From Oceanobacillus sp. HTM 045 (GTDB lineage Bacteria; Pseudomonadota; Alphaproteobacteria; Rhodobacterales; Rhodobacteraceae): 64,000 bases of DNA. Shown here piece by piece: positions 16,697-23,624 of this stretch. Position 1 is the stretch's first letter. Each line of letters opens with the position of its first letter. The stretch lies in NCBI GenBank assembly GCA_009733745.1, contig WNWL01000003.1:434001-498000 (forward strand). Reading direction: 5' to 3'. Made by a program: the position numbers and the translations under genes. Below the pieces are notes generated by a model. That model was not told the origin of the DNA. It ran no database searches and saw nothing but the letters and a program-made list of their open reading frames with translations.

Positions 16697-17065
16697 TCAG
16701 CCGCAGCGCTTGCCGATGAAGGTGCCACCGTCGGTCCAGTGCAGGAACAGCCGGTCCTCGAAGTCGAGGACGATCAGCACGTGGGTCTCCCAGGTCTCGC
16801 CCTCGCCGGAGCATTCCAGCGTCAGGTCGTAGGAATTGCCCCAGCCCGCCGGGTCGCCGCCGGTGATCTTGCAGGCGCTCTCGTAGAAGCCGATCTCCTC
16901 CTTGGTGATGCGGATCGGCACGGCGTCGGTCGGCGCGCTGCGGTCGCAGGTGCCGTCCGGGTAGTGGCCCCAGAGGCCGAGGAACTCCTCCTGCGCCGCG
17001 GCGGGCGAAGCGGCGGCGAGGCCGAAGAGGGCGGTCAGGGCAGTCGCGGCGAATGCATTACGCAT
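16697..17065 (-). CDS. Small secreted cysteine-containing protein
   Basis: A 122-residue protein with a clear Sec signal ending in ASPAAAQ. The mature part has LWGHYPDGTCDRSAPTDAVPI, GFYESACKITGG, LECSGEGETW and a C-terminal FIGKRCG, giving four cysteines. The same order is seen in the neighbour at 17089-17475 (LWRVGDGLCDRERAAPIEAPV, AFYEHACQLTRI, LACDGEGQHW, VIATRCD), so the two are paralogues. They probably form a disulfide-stabilised periplasmic fold. Function unknown. Confidence 0.75.
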   Translation of the reverse strand: MRNAFAATALTALFGLAAASPAAAQEEFLGLWGHYPDGTCDRSAPTDAVPIRITKEEIGFYESACKITGGDPAGWGNSYDLTLECSGEGETWETHVLIVLDFEDRLFLHWTDGGTFIGKRCG

Positions 17066-17088
17066 GGGTCAATCTCCTGGTTGAAAGG

Positions 17089-17475
17089 TCAGTCGCAACG
17101 GGTCGCGATCACGAGGCCGCTGCCCCGCGCGAAAGCGAGCCTGTCGCGTTCGGGAAGGTAGTAGGCCACCTCGGTCCAGTGCTGCCCCTCGCCATCGCAG
17201 GCGAGGTGAAGCGCGGTGCCGCCCCCGTCGGCGGGGGCGATGCGCGTCAGCTGGCAGGCATGTTCGTAGAAGGCCATGGCGTCGGCACCGATCAGCACCG
17301 GCGCCTCGATCGGGGCGGCACGCTCGCGGTCGCAGAGCCCGTCCCCGACGCGCCAGAGGCCCCGAAGGGCCTCCGGAAATTCCACCGGATCCGGGGCGGC
17401 GGCGAAGGCGGGAGCGGCGACAGCCAGGGCGAGGATGCCCGCGAGGCCAAAGCCGCCGATCCGTGTCTCCGTCAC
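17089..17475 (-). CDS. Small secreted cysteine-containing protein, paralogue of the next gene
   Basis: A 128-residue protein with an N-terminal signal (GILALAVAAPAFA). Four cysteines stand in the same spacing context as in the 122-residue paralogue 23 bases downstream, which marks a tandem duplication. The stretch PIEAPVLIGADAMAFYEHAC corresponds to PIRITKEEIGFYESAC in the paralogue. It begins 19 bases after the stop of the DUF2125 gene, so the three may be one transcription unit. Function unknown. Confidence 0.7.
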   Translation of the reverse strand: MTETRIGGFGLAGILALAVAAPAFAAAPDPVEFPEALRGLWRVGDGLCDRERAAPIEAPVLIGADAMAFYEHACQLTRIAPADGGGTALHLACDGEGQHWTEVAYYLPERDRLAFARGSGLVIATRCD

Positions 17476-17494
17476 ACCGCCCCCTTTCCCGCGC

Positions 17495-18982
17495 CTATTG
17501 CAGCGGCATGCCGTTCGCGGTGATGGAGCCGTCGGCGCCCATCTCGATCCGCGAGGTGAAGCTGTCCGGCCCGTCGCCCGGCTTGGCGAAGGCCTGCAGC
17601 ATCCCCGGCAGCATCGCCGCCTGCGGCGGCGGCAGCAGGCCGAGCGCCTGCAGCTTCTCCGACAGGGTGAGCAGGCCGTTCAGCGAGATGTCCAGCCCGC
17701 CCACCGGCATCGGCATGATGCCGGCATTGTTGATGTCGGCCGCGCCGGTCGCGGTGATCTCCGCCCCGGCCAGCCGGATCGCCAGCTCGTCGATCTTCAC
17801 GTTGTGGAACTCGTAGGGCATCCCCATCGGCGGGGTCGCGGCCATCGCCTCCGGGTCCATGAAGTTCACCAACGCGCTCGCCTCGCCGCTCAGCTTGACG
17901 ATCACGTCGGCCGGGTCGCGGGGCAGGGTCGCGCCCGGATCGAACAGGCTCCAGATCTCCTCCGAGAGGGTCAGCCCCTCCAGCCCGAGACCCAGCGCCA
18001 GCGTGCCCGGCTTGTTCGACGGCATCAGCGGCATGGCGAAGCGGAAGTCCGACTTGGCGATCTTCATCTCCGCCGAGGGGAACGGCATCTCGTCGCCCGA
18101 GATCGCCACCACCGTGTCGGTCGCCGAGGCGGTGTAGTCCAGCCCGCCGCCGCCGAACAGGCCGACGAAGTCGCCCGGCCCGGTCGAGACGATCATCATC
18201 GCGCTGGAGCCGAACTCCTCGAACGCGGTCGTGGTGTTGGACGAGGCGAAGGTGAAGCCGAAGCCCATCGGCCGGCCCGAGGAGAACATCGACGCCGGGT
18301 CGGCGAAGTTGACCATCGGCCCGGCGGTGTCGAGGCCCAGGTCGGCATAGGTGATGTCCATGTTCAGCGTGCCGTCTGGCCCGGTGATGTCGTAGTCCAT
18401 CATCGCCGACGCGGCGGTGCCGGTGAACGCGAAGCCCTCGCCGAAGAAGCCGCTCTCGATCCCGCCCTCGGCGGCGATCTCGGCGATCTCGAAGGTCATG
18501 TCGAAGGTGCCGCCCGCCCCCTCGGGGATCTCCATCGCGAAGGTCATGCGCGCCGCGTCGGCGGTATAGGCGAACTGGCGTTCCTCGGGCGTGCCGCCGA
18601 CCAGCAGCCGGTTGCCCGGCGTCTCGTAGGACATGCCGTCCGGCAGCGCCCCGGCCATCGCCGGGTCGACCGCCTCGAAGGTGATCCGCTGCACGTCCGA
18701 GGCGGTGAGCACCAGCTCGTAGCCCGCCTCGTCGGTCGGCGCGATCCGCCACTCGTCGGCGAGCACCTTGCCGCGGAACTGCGGGGTTTCGAAGCTGTAG
18801 CCGATGTCCCGGAGCACAAGGGTCTCGCCCTCCATGCTCTGCGACCCGACTTCCATCGTGTAGCCGACCGAGGCCATCAGGGACTCGATCTCCTTCAGGA
18901 AGTCCTCGGGCGTGGTCTGGGAGAATGCGGGCGTTGCGAGGAATGCAATGCCATACGCAAGATAACGGGCTCTCGAGAACAT
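17495..18982 (-). CDS. DUF2125 domain protein, exported
   Basis: A 495-residue protein with a signal peptide (MFSRARYLAYGIAFLATPAFS) and the layout of the DUF2125 family common in Rhodobacterales: many short beta-rich segments such as LVLRDIGYSFETPQFRG, VQRITFEAVDPAM, MDYDITGPDGTLNMDITYADL and NVKIDELAIRLAGAEITATG. The repeated strands and the absence of catalytic motifs suggest a periplasmic, possibly lipid- or envelope-associated structural protein. Normal length, no disruption. The 281 bases upstream (18983-19263) hold no gene; they contain only GC-rich self-complementary patches. Confidence 0.75.
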   Translation of the reverse strand: MFSRARYLAYGIAFLATPAFSQTTPEDFLKEIESLMASVGYTMEVGSQSMEGETLVLRDIGYSFETPQFRGKVLADEWRIAPTDEAGYELVLTASDVQRITFEAVDPAMAGALPDGMSYETPGNRLLVGGTPEERQFAYTADAARMTFAMEIPEGAGGTFDMTFEIAEIAAEGGIESGFFGEGFAFTGTAASAMMDYDITGPDGTLNMDITYADLGLDTAGPMVNFADPASMFSSGRPMGFGFTFASSNTTTAFEEFGSSAMMIVSTGPGDFVGLFGGGGLDYTASATDTVVAISGDEMPFPSAEMKIAKSDFRFAMPLMPSNKPGTLALGLGLEGLTLSEEIWSLFDPGATLPRDPADVIVKLSGEASALVNFMDPEAMAATPPMGMPYEFHNVKIDELAIRLAGAEITATGAADINNAGIMPMPVGGLDISLNGLLTLSEKLQALGLLPPPQAAMLPGMLQAFAKPGDGPDSFTSRIEMGADGSITANGMPLQ

Positions 18983-19263
18983 GCGGCCAATCCCCTTGGG
19001 CAGAATTTCGGATGTGCGGATTGTGGCAATCCTGACCTCCCGATCAACACCCGTTAGCTGGCCGCGGCAGTGAATATTCGCACAGACCGCCATAATGCTG
19101 CCCGTGTTGCGTGCGCCGGGTCCGCCTTGCCCGTCCCGCGCCCGCCCGCAGGAGGCCCCGTCGGTCACGTCGCCCGCACGCGCCCCGGATGGGCCGCGCC
19201 GGCGGCGCGCTCCCACCCGCAGGCGCCGCGCGGGCGCATCATGGCCGGGTGCGGGGCAGTGGC

Positions 19264-20181
19264 TCACGCGGCCACCGGGGCGCGCTTGGTCAGCTTCAGC
19301 TTCTCGCGCACCTCGGCCGGGCCGATCACCTTCGCGCCCATCCGCTCGATGATGCCCACCGCCCGGTCCACGAGCTGCGCGTTGGTGGCGAAGACGCCGC
19401 GGTCGAGCATCAGGTTGTCTTCCAGCCCGACCCGCACGTTGCCCCCGCCCAGCACCGCGGCGGCGACATAGGGCATCTCGTTCCGGCCGAGCGAGAAGGC
19501 CGACCAGGTCCAGTCGTCCGGCACGTTGTTGATCATCGCCATGAAGGTGTTGAGATCGTCCGGCGCGCCCCAGGGCACGCCCATGCAGAGCTGCACCAGC
19601 ACCGGCGCCTCGATCACGCCCTCCTTCACAAGCTGCTTCGCGAGCCAGAGATGGCCGGTGTCGAACGCCTCGATCTCCGGGCGCACGCCCAGCGCGGTCA
19701 TCATCGAGCCCATCGCCCGCAGCATGCCGGGCGTGTTGGTCATCACGTAGTCGGCCTCGGCGAAGTTCATCGTGCCGCAGTCGAGCGTGCAGATCTCCGG
19801 CAGGCACTCCGCCACGTGCGCCACGCGCTCGCTCGCGCCGGCCATGTCGGTGCCGTTGTCGCTGAGCGGCAGCGGGCTCTCGGTCGGGCCGAACACCACG
19901 TCGCCGCCCATCCCCGCGGTGAGGTTGAGGACCACGTCCACCTCCGATTCGCGGATCCGCTTCGTCACCTCGCGGAACAGGCCGCGGTCGCGGCTCGGCG
20001 CGCCGGTCTCCGGGTCGCGGACGTGGCAATGCACCACCGCCGCCCCGGCCCGCGCCGCCTCGATGGCGCTCTCGGCGATCTGCGCCGGCGAGCGCGGAAC
20101 GTGCGGGCTCTTGTCCTGCGTGCCCCCCGAGCCGGTCACGGCGCAGGTGATGAAGACCTCGCGATTCATTTCGAGCGGCAT
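19264..20181 (-). CDS. cdhC: Beta-keto acid cleavage enzyme, dehydrocarnitine cleavage type
   Basis: A 305-residue BKACE (DUF849) protein. Zinc ligands are visible in AAVVHCHVRDPETG (His-x-His), and LGRNEMPYVAAAVLGGGNVRVGLEDN is the family signature. BKACE enzymes transfer an acetyl unit from a beta-keto acid to or from acetyl-CoA. In carnitine degradation the enzyme turns 3-dehydrocarnitine plus acetyl-CoA into betainyl-CoA and acetoacetate, which fits the adjacent carnitine dehydrogenase and the divergent CdhR-like regulator. ATG 20181 is preceded by GGGAG 7 bases upstream; a second in-frame ATG lies 13 bases on. Confidence 0.88.
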   Translation of the reverse strand: MPLEMNREVFITCAVTGSGGTQDKSPHVPRSPAQIAESAIEAARAGAAVVHCHVRDPETGAPSRDRGLFREVTKRIRESEVDVVLNLTAGMGGDVVFGPTESPLPLSDNGTDMAGASERVAHVAECLPEICTLDCGTMNFAEADYVMTNTPGMLRAMGSMMTALGVRPEIEAFDTGHLWLAKQLVKEGVIEAPVLVQLCMGVPWGAPDDLNTFMAMINNVPDDWTWSAFSLGRNEMPYVAAAVLGGGNVRVGLEDNLMLDRGVFATNAQLVDRAVGIIERMGAKVIGPAEVREKLKLTKRAPVAA

Positions 20182-20349
20182 GTCGTTTCTCCCGTCGCGT
20201 TGCGGATCCGTCTGCGGCGTGACCCTAGGGCCGTCGGCGACAGTTGCGCGAGGCCGCGCACCCGTGCTTTGCTCAAACGGAACCATTCTTTGCAGGTTAT
20301 GCATGTTCCTGTGCCATCTGCACCGTGCCGGAGTCCCAGGTTCAGACGC

Positions 20350-21291
20350 ATGTTCAGCCCCGACGACTCGCCGCTCGAAATCGAGGTCCTGCTGATGCCG
20401 GAGGCGACGCTGATCGCGCTCTCCTCGGTGATCGAGCCCCTGCGCGCCGCCAACCGCCAGCTCGGCCGACGCGCCTACCGCTGGCGGATCGTCTCGGCCG
20501 ATGGCCAGCCGGTGCGCACCGCCTCCGAGGTCGCGGTGCCGGTGACGGGCATGTTCGACCCGTCCGGCACGGTGCCTCTGGTGGTGATCGCCAGCTACGC
20601 GGTCGAGAGCACCGATCCCGCCCTCGTCCGCCGCCTCGCCCGCGCCCAGTCCCGCAGCGCGATCGGCGGGGTGGAGGCCGGGGTCTGGCTCCTCGCCCGC
20701 GCCGGGCTCCTGAACGGCCGCCGCGCCACCACCCACCCGGAGGATCTCGACGAGTTCGCCGCCCGCTTCCCCGCGGTCGAGACCGTGCCCGACCGTTTCG
20801 TGGTCGACGGCCCCCGCTTCACCGCCGCCGCGGCGAGCCCGGCGCTCGACCTGATGCTGGAACTGGTCCGCCTCCGGCAGGGCCTGCCGCTCGCCATCGA
20901 GATCGCCAAGCTGTTCGGCTTCGACCGCGCCAGCCCGATGGCCCCGCGCATCGGCCGGGTCGTCTCCCGCACCCCGCCGCTCGACCGCGCCATCCGCGAG
21001 ATGGACGCGAACCTGGAAGACCCGCTCCCCGTCGCCGCCATCGCCCGCGCCGCCCGCGTTTCCGCCCGGCACCTGCAGACCCTGTTCCGCACCCGGCTCG
21101 GCGTCACCCCTTACGCCTTCTACCAGACGCTCCGCCTGAACCGCGCCCGGCAGATGCTGGCCGAGACCCGGATGCCCGCCCTCGAGATCGCCGCCGCCAC
21201 CGGCTTCACCTCCCCCGCCGCCTTCTCCCGCGCCTACCGCAAGCAGCACGGCGAAAGCCCGTCGGAAACGCGGGCGCGGGTGAACGGGTGA
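20350..21291 (+). CDS. cdhR: GATase1-like AraC-family activator, CdhR-like
   Basis: A 313-residue regulator. Residues 10-195 form a DJ-1/GATase1-like sensor domain (EVLLMPEATLIALSSVIEPL; SAIGGVEAGVWLLARAGLLNG, where Glu stands at the usual Cys elbow). Residues 215-310 are an AraC helix-turn-helix pair (ARAARVSARHLQTLFRTRLG; EIAAATGFTSPAAFSRAYRK). This architecture is that of CdhR/GbdR, activators of carnitine and betaine catabolism. It is divergent from cdhC, with a 168-base shared control region (20182-20349). Its last 50 coding bases recur at 21941-21993 beyond a small islet. Confidence 0.85.
   Translation: MFSPDDSPLEIEVLLMPEATLIALSSVIEPLRAANRQLGRRAYRWRIVSADGQPVRTASEVAVPVTGMFDPSGTVPLVVIASYAVESTDPALVRRLARAQSRSAIGGVEAGVWLLARAGLLNGRRATTHPEDLDEFAARFPAVETVPDRFVVDGPRFTAAAASPALDLMLELVRLRQGLPLAIEIAKLFGFDRASPMAPRIGRVVSRTPPLDRAIREMDANLEDPLPVAAIARAARVSARHLQTLFRTRLGVTPYAFYQTLRLNRARQMLAETRMPALEIAAATGFTSPAAFSRAYRKQHGESPSETRARVNG
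21226..21278 (+). repeat. Direct repeat copy 1, 3' end of the AraC gene
   Basis: These 53 bases encode SRAYRKQHGESPSETRA near the end of the CdhR-like protein. They match 21941-21993 at 51 of 53 positions; both differences are synonymous (Ser TCG/TCC and Glu GAA/GAG). The two copies bound a 662-base AT-richer segment with a tRNA-like gene and a ribbon-helix-helix gene. Confidence 0.85.
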
Positions 21292-21413
21292 AGCCTAGGC
21301 CACTAGGTTGGGCCGGAGCTCGCATCCTTGCGGCACATATCATACTAGATGCTGGGTCGCCTAGCTAATGAGAAACCAGTGGAAACAACATATAGGAAGA
21401 TACCCACTAGAAC

Positions 21414-21442
21414 TTGTGCCTCTCGGAGCCAGCAGGTATCTT
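21414..21442 (+). promoter_or_regulatory. Candidate promoter for the tRNA-like unit
   Basis: TTGTGC at 21414-21419 and TATCTT at 21437-21442 are separated by 17 bases. A start near 21449 would place the hairpin 21457-21484 at the 5' end of the transcript. The match to the -35 consensus is modest. Confidence 0.35.
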
Positions 21443-21456
21443 GTCGAGAGTCGAAA

Positions 21457-21484
21457 GGCGCTCCGACCTCGTGGTCGGAGCGCC
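21457..21484 (+). other. 11-bp hairpin just upstream of the tRNA-like gene
   Basis: GGCGCTCCGAC (21457-21467) pairs perfectly with GTCGGAGCGCC (21474-21484) around the loop CTCGTG. It is 6 bases before the tRNA-like acceptor stem and has no T run, so it is more likely a 5' RNA element or processing signal than a terminator. Confidence 0.6.
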
Positions 21485-21490
21485 CCGTTA

Positions 21491-21563
21491 GACCCGGTGG
21501 CGGAGTGGTTACGCGGCCGGCCTGGAAATCTGGTCCACGTGGGTTCGAACCCCACCCGGGTCT
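21491..21563 (+). tRNA. tRNA-like gene, GGA (Ser-type) anticodon loop, atypical
   Basis: A 73-base cloverleaf-like sequence. The acceptor stem GACCCGG pairs with CCGGGTC, the D arm is GCG-GAGTGGTTA-CGC, and the T arm GTGGG-TTCGAAC-CCCAC is perfect. The anticodon loop CTGGAAA reads GGA (Ser), but the supporting stem CCGGC/TCTGG has a C-T mismatch and a G-T pair, the long variable arm expected of tRNA-Ser is missing, and no CCA is encoded after the discriminator (TCAC follows). A terminator follows at 21575, so it is probably transcribed. It may be a degenerate tRNA, an element-borne tRNA, or a tRNA-like RNA with another role. Confidence 0.5.
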
Positions 21564-21574
21564 CACTCGACATT

Positions 21575-21603
21575 GGCCCCGCATCAGCGGGGCCTTTTCT
21601 TTT
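21575..21603 (+). terminator. Intrinsic terminator after the tRNA-like gene
   Basis: A perfect 8-bp stem GGCCCCGC (21575-21582)/GCGGGGCC (21587-21594) with loop ATCA is followed by TTTTCTTTT. It ends the transcript that includes the hairpin and tRNA-like sequence, about 150 bases after the candidate promoter. Confidence 0.85.
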
Positions 21604-21660
21604 GCGCTGATTCGCTACTCAGGGGTCAACGCCTGTTGTGCCGAATCAGTATATCGAACC

Positions 21661-21690
21661 ACACTTGTTATTCAAGTGTATAACACTTGA
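21661..21690 (+). promoter_or_regulatory. Repeated operator half-sites before the ribbon-helix-helix gene
   Basis: Three alternating half-sites, ACACTTG (21661-21667), CAAGTGT (21673-21679) and ACACTTG (21683-21689), form two overlapping palindromes. They lie between a -35-like TTGTTA (21665-21670) and a -10-like GATATA (21689-21694, 18-base spacing). Tandem short palindromes over a promoter are typical targets of ribbon-helix-helix autorepressors, so self-regulation is inferred. Confidence 0.5.
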
Positions 21691-21706
21691 TATACGCGAG
21701 GGATGC

Positions 21707-21898
21707 GTGCCTTCCACCACATCTAGCAAAGGCCCGGACCCGATAGGCGTGCGTCTCTCGGAAGAGGTTGTTCGTGTGATCGATCAACTCGTGGAAAAGG
21801 GTCGGCATGGAAGCAATCGAAGCGAGGTGATACGATACTTTATCACTCGTGGGATCGATGAGCTGACGGGGCTAGGTGTGGTAAGACCGGACGAATAG
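21707..21898 (+). CDS. Ribbon-helix-helix (CopG/MetJ-type) small regulator
   Basis: A 63-residue protein if translation starts at GTG 21707; an in-frame GTG at 21638 would add 23 residues but lies upstream of the operator and promoter, so the later start is favoured. The segment PIGVRLSEEVVRVIDQLVEK and SNRSEVIRYFITRGIDEL fits the RHH fold: a strand that reads the major groove, then two helices. No toxin gene adjoins it. The gene lies in the AT-richer islet with the tRNA-like RNA and is bounded by a repeat of the AraC gene end. It probably controls its own promoter. Confidence 0.65.
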   Translation: MPSTTSSKGPDPIGVRLSEEVVRVIDQLVEKGRHGSNRSEVIRYFITRGIDELTGLGVVRPDE

Positions 21899-21940
21899 AG
21901 TTCCGACGAGCGCCCCACATTTTCGACACTTATTTTGTTA

Positions 21941-21993
21941 TCCCGCGCCTACCGCAAGCAGCACGGCGAAAGCCCGTCCGAGACGCGGGCGCG
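21941..21993 (+). repeat. Direct repeat copy 2, displaced 3' end of an AraC-type gene
   Basis: These bases would read SRAYRKQHGESPSETRA, then RLRA and a stop at 22004-22006, a complete AraC-family C-terminus with no gene body before it. They match 21226-21278 at 51 of 53 bases. This looks like the original end of the regulator gene, replaced upstream by an incoming copy, as left by site-specific integration into a gene end, or like a partial duplication. The remaining gap up to 22209 has several TGTCAC/GTGACA motifs but no gene. Confidence 0.75.
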
Positions 21994-22209
21994 CCTCCGC
22001 GCCTGATCCCCCGAGAATAGCCCATGTCATGCCTGGCGGTGAAGTCCGCGTCCTTTTTTCGAATGTCACCCCTCTGCGTTTCACCGACCGCGCCACCCCG
22101 CCGTGACACTATCCGGAGCCGGAAATGTGATCGCCCGTGCGATGTCACCCCATTGTCGGTTTGTCCCGAGCGGGGCACTCTTTGCCGGGTGACATGACAG
22201 GGGAGCGCC

Positions 22210-22590
22210 ATGCGCGAGGATGCGCTGGAGACCGCCGCGCTGATCGCCGACCTGGCCGCGGGCTGGGCCTGGATCGGCCTCGCCGTGGCGCTGGTGTTCC
22301 TCGTCTGGGGGGTCGACCGGGTGGAGCCAAATACCCGTGGTGCCTACATTTTTCGCGCCCTTCTGATCCCCGGCGTGGTGCTGGTCTGGCCGCTGGTGCT
22401 GCGCCGCTGGTGGGTACTGGAACGCGGTGCCGACAACTGGGCCGCCCGCCACCGCGCCGTCCGGCGCTGGCACGGGCCGCTCTGGTGGGTGCTCGGCGCG
22501 GTGATCGCGGTCACGCTGGTTGCCGCGCTTACCCTCCGCGACGACCGCGCCTCGGCCCCCGGCCCAGAACGGCTGGAGGCGCCGCAATGA
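22210..22590 (+). CDS. Membrane protein, first gene of the Rieske/ferric-reductase-like operon
   Basis: A 126-residue protein with three hydrophobic segments (about residues 10-35, 44-66 and 88-112) separated by an Arg/Trp-rich cytoplasmic loop (RRWWVLERGADNWAARHRAVRRWHGPLWW). No domain is recognised. The start follows GGGGAG by 6 bases, and its stop overlaps the next start by 4 bases, the first of three successive ATGA overlaps. It is probably a membrane subunit of the redox complex encoded downstream. Confidence 0.7.
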   Translation: MREDALETAALIADLAAGWAWIGLAVALVFLVWGVDRVEPNTRGAYIFRALLIPGVVLVWPLVLRRWWVLERGADNWAARHRAVRRWHGPLWWVLGAVIAVTLVAALTLRDDRASAPGPERLEAPQ

Positions 22591-23624
22591 GCGTCGCCTA
22601 TGTCCCGGTGCAGTGGAACCGCAACAAGTGGTATTACGACACCGTCCTCATACTACTGGTGGTGCTCTACCTCGTCACCTTCCTCTGGCTCGCGCCGGAG
22701 GTCAGCGAGGCCGCCCGCGCCACCAACGATGCCATCCAGCGGATGCGCGCCACCGGGTCCTGCGCCTTCCTGATGCTCACGGTGATCCTCTGCATCGGCC
22801 CGCTGGCCCGGCTCGACCGGCGGTTCCTGCCGATCCTCTACAACCGCCGCCATTTCGGCGTGCTGACCGCCTGCATCGCCGCGGCGCATCTCGGTTTCGT
22901 GCTGCAATGGTACTATTCATTCAGCCCAACCGACCCATGGGCGGCGCTGCTCGGCGTGAACCCGGCATGGGATCGTGCGCCCGGCTTTGCCTTTGAAATC
23001 CTTGGTCTTTTCGCGCTACTCTGCCTCGCGATCCTCGCCGCGACCAGCCATGATTTCTGGCTCAGCTTCCTCTCCGCCCCGGTCTGGAAGCGGCTGCACC
23101 TGCTGATCTATCCGGCCTATGCCGCGGTGGTCGGCCATGTCGCCTTCGGCGCGGTGCAGGACCAGTCCAACGCCGCCTTCGCCATCGTCGTCGCCGTCTC
23201 GGCCTTCGCCGTCACCAGCCTCCACCTCGCCGCGCATCTCCGCCGTCACCGCGAGCCGGCCGCGAACGCGCAGGAGGGCTGGGAACGCGTCTGCGACGCC
23301 TCCGAGATCGAGGAAGGGCTCGGCCGCGTCCACCTCCTCGCCACCGGCGAGCGCGTCGCCGTTTTCCGCCACAAGGGCGCGTTTTCGGCCATTTCCAACG
23401 CCTGCGCCCACCAGAACGGCCCGCTGGGCGAGGGCCGCATCGTCTGGGGCTGCGTGACCTGCCCTTGGCACGGCTTCCAGTACGACGTCCGCACCGGCCG
23501 CTCGCCCGAGCCCTTCACCGAGAAGGTGCCGACCTACAACCTGCGGCTTGAGGGCACGGAAATCTGGGTCGAGGCCGCCCCGAACCCGCCCGGCACCCCG
23601 ACGGAGGCGGTTCCCGCGCCATGA
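22587..23624 (+). CDS. Ferric reductase-like transmembrane protein fused to a Rieske domain
   Basis: A 345-residue fusion. Residues 15-215 contain six or so membrane helices with two His pairs, His89/His101 and His171/His184, the pattern of bis-haem b ferric reductase-like (MsrQ/FRE) domains. Residues 232-332 are a Rieske [2Fe-2S] domain with C-x-H-x16-C-x2-H (Cys273, His275, Cys292, His295; CAHQNGPLGEG and CPWHGFQYD). No FAD/NAD(P)H-binding domain is present, so electrons must come from or go to another partner. It is the core of a four-gene overlapping operon. The cellular role is not known to me. Confidence 0.8.
   Translation: MSVAYVPVQWNRNKWYYDTVLILLVVLYLVTFLWLAPEVSEAARATNDAIQRMRATGSCAFLMLTVILCIGPLARLDRRFLPILYNRRHFGVLTACIAAAHLGFVLQWYYSFSPTDPWAALLGVNPAWDRAPGFAFEILGLFALLCLAILAATSHDFWLSFLSAPVWKRLHLLIYPAYAAVVGHVAFGAVQDQSNAAFAIVVAVSAFAVTSLHLAAHLRRHREPAANAQEGWERVCDASEIEEGLGRVHLLATGERVAVFRHKGAFSAISNACAHQNGPLGEGRIVWGCVTCPWHGFQYDVRTGRSPEPFTEKVPTYNLRLEGTEIWVEAAPNPPGTPTEAVPAP

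Noticed and set aside
22050-22200. Repeated TGTCAC/GTGACA motifs as a third copy of the 48450/58129 element
   Set aside because: Only short blocks agree, and the hairpin order is not kept; noted as a possible regulator-binding region of the 22210 operon but not called.
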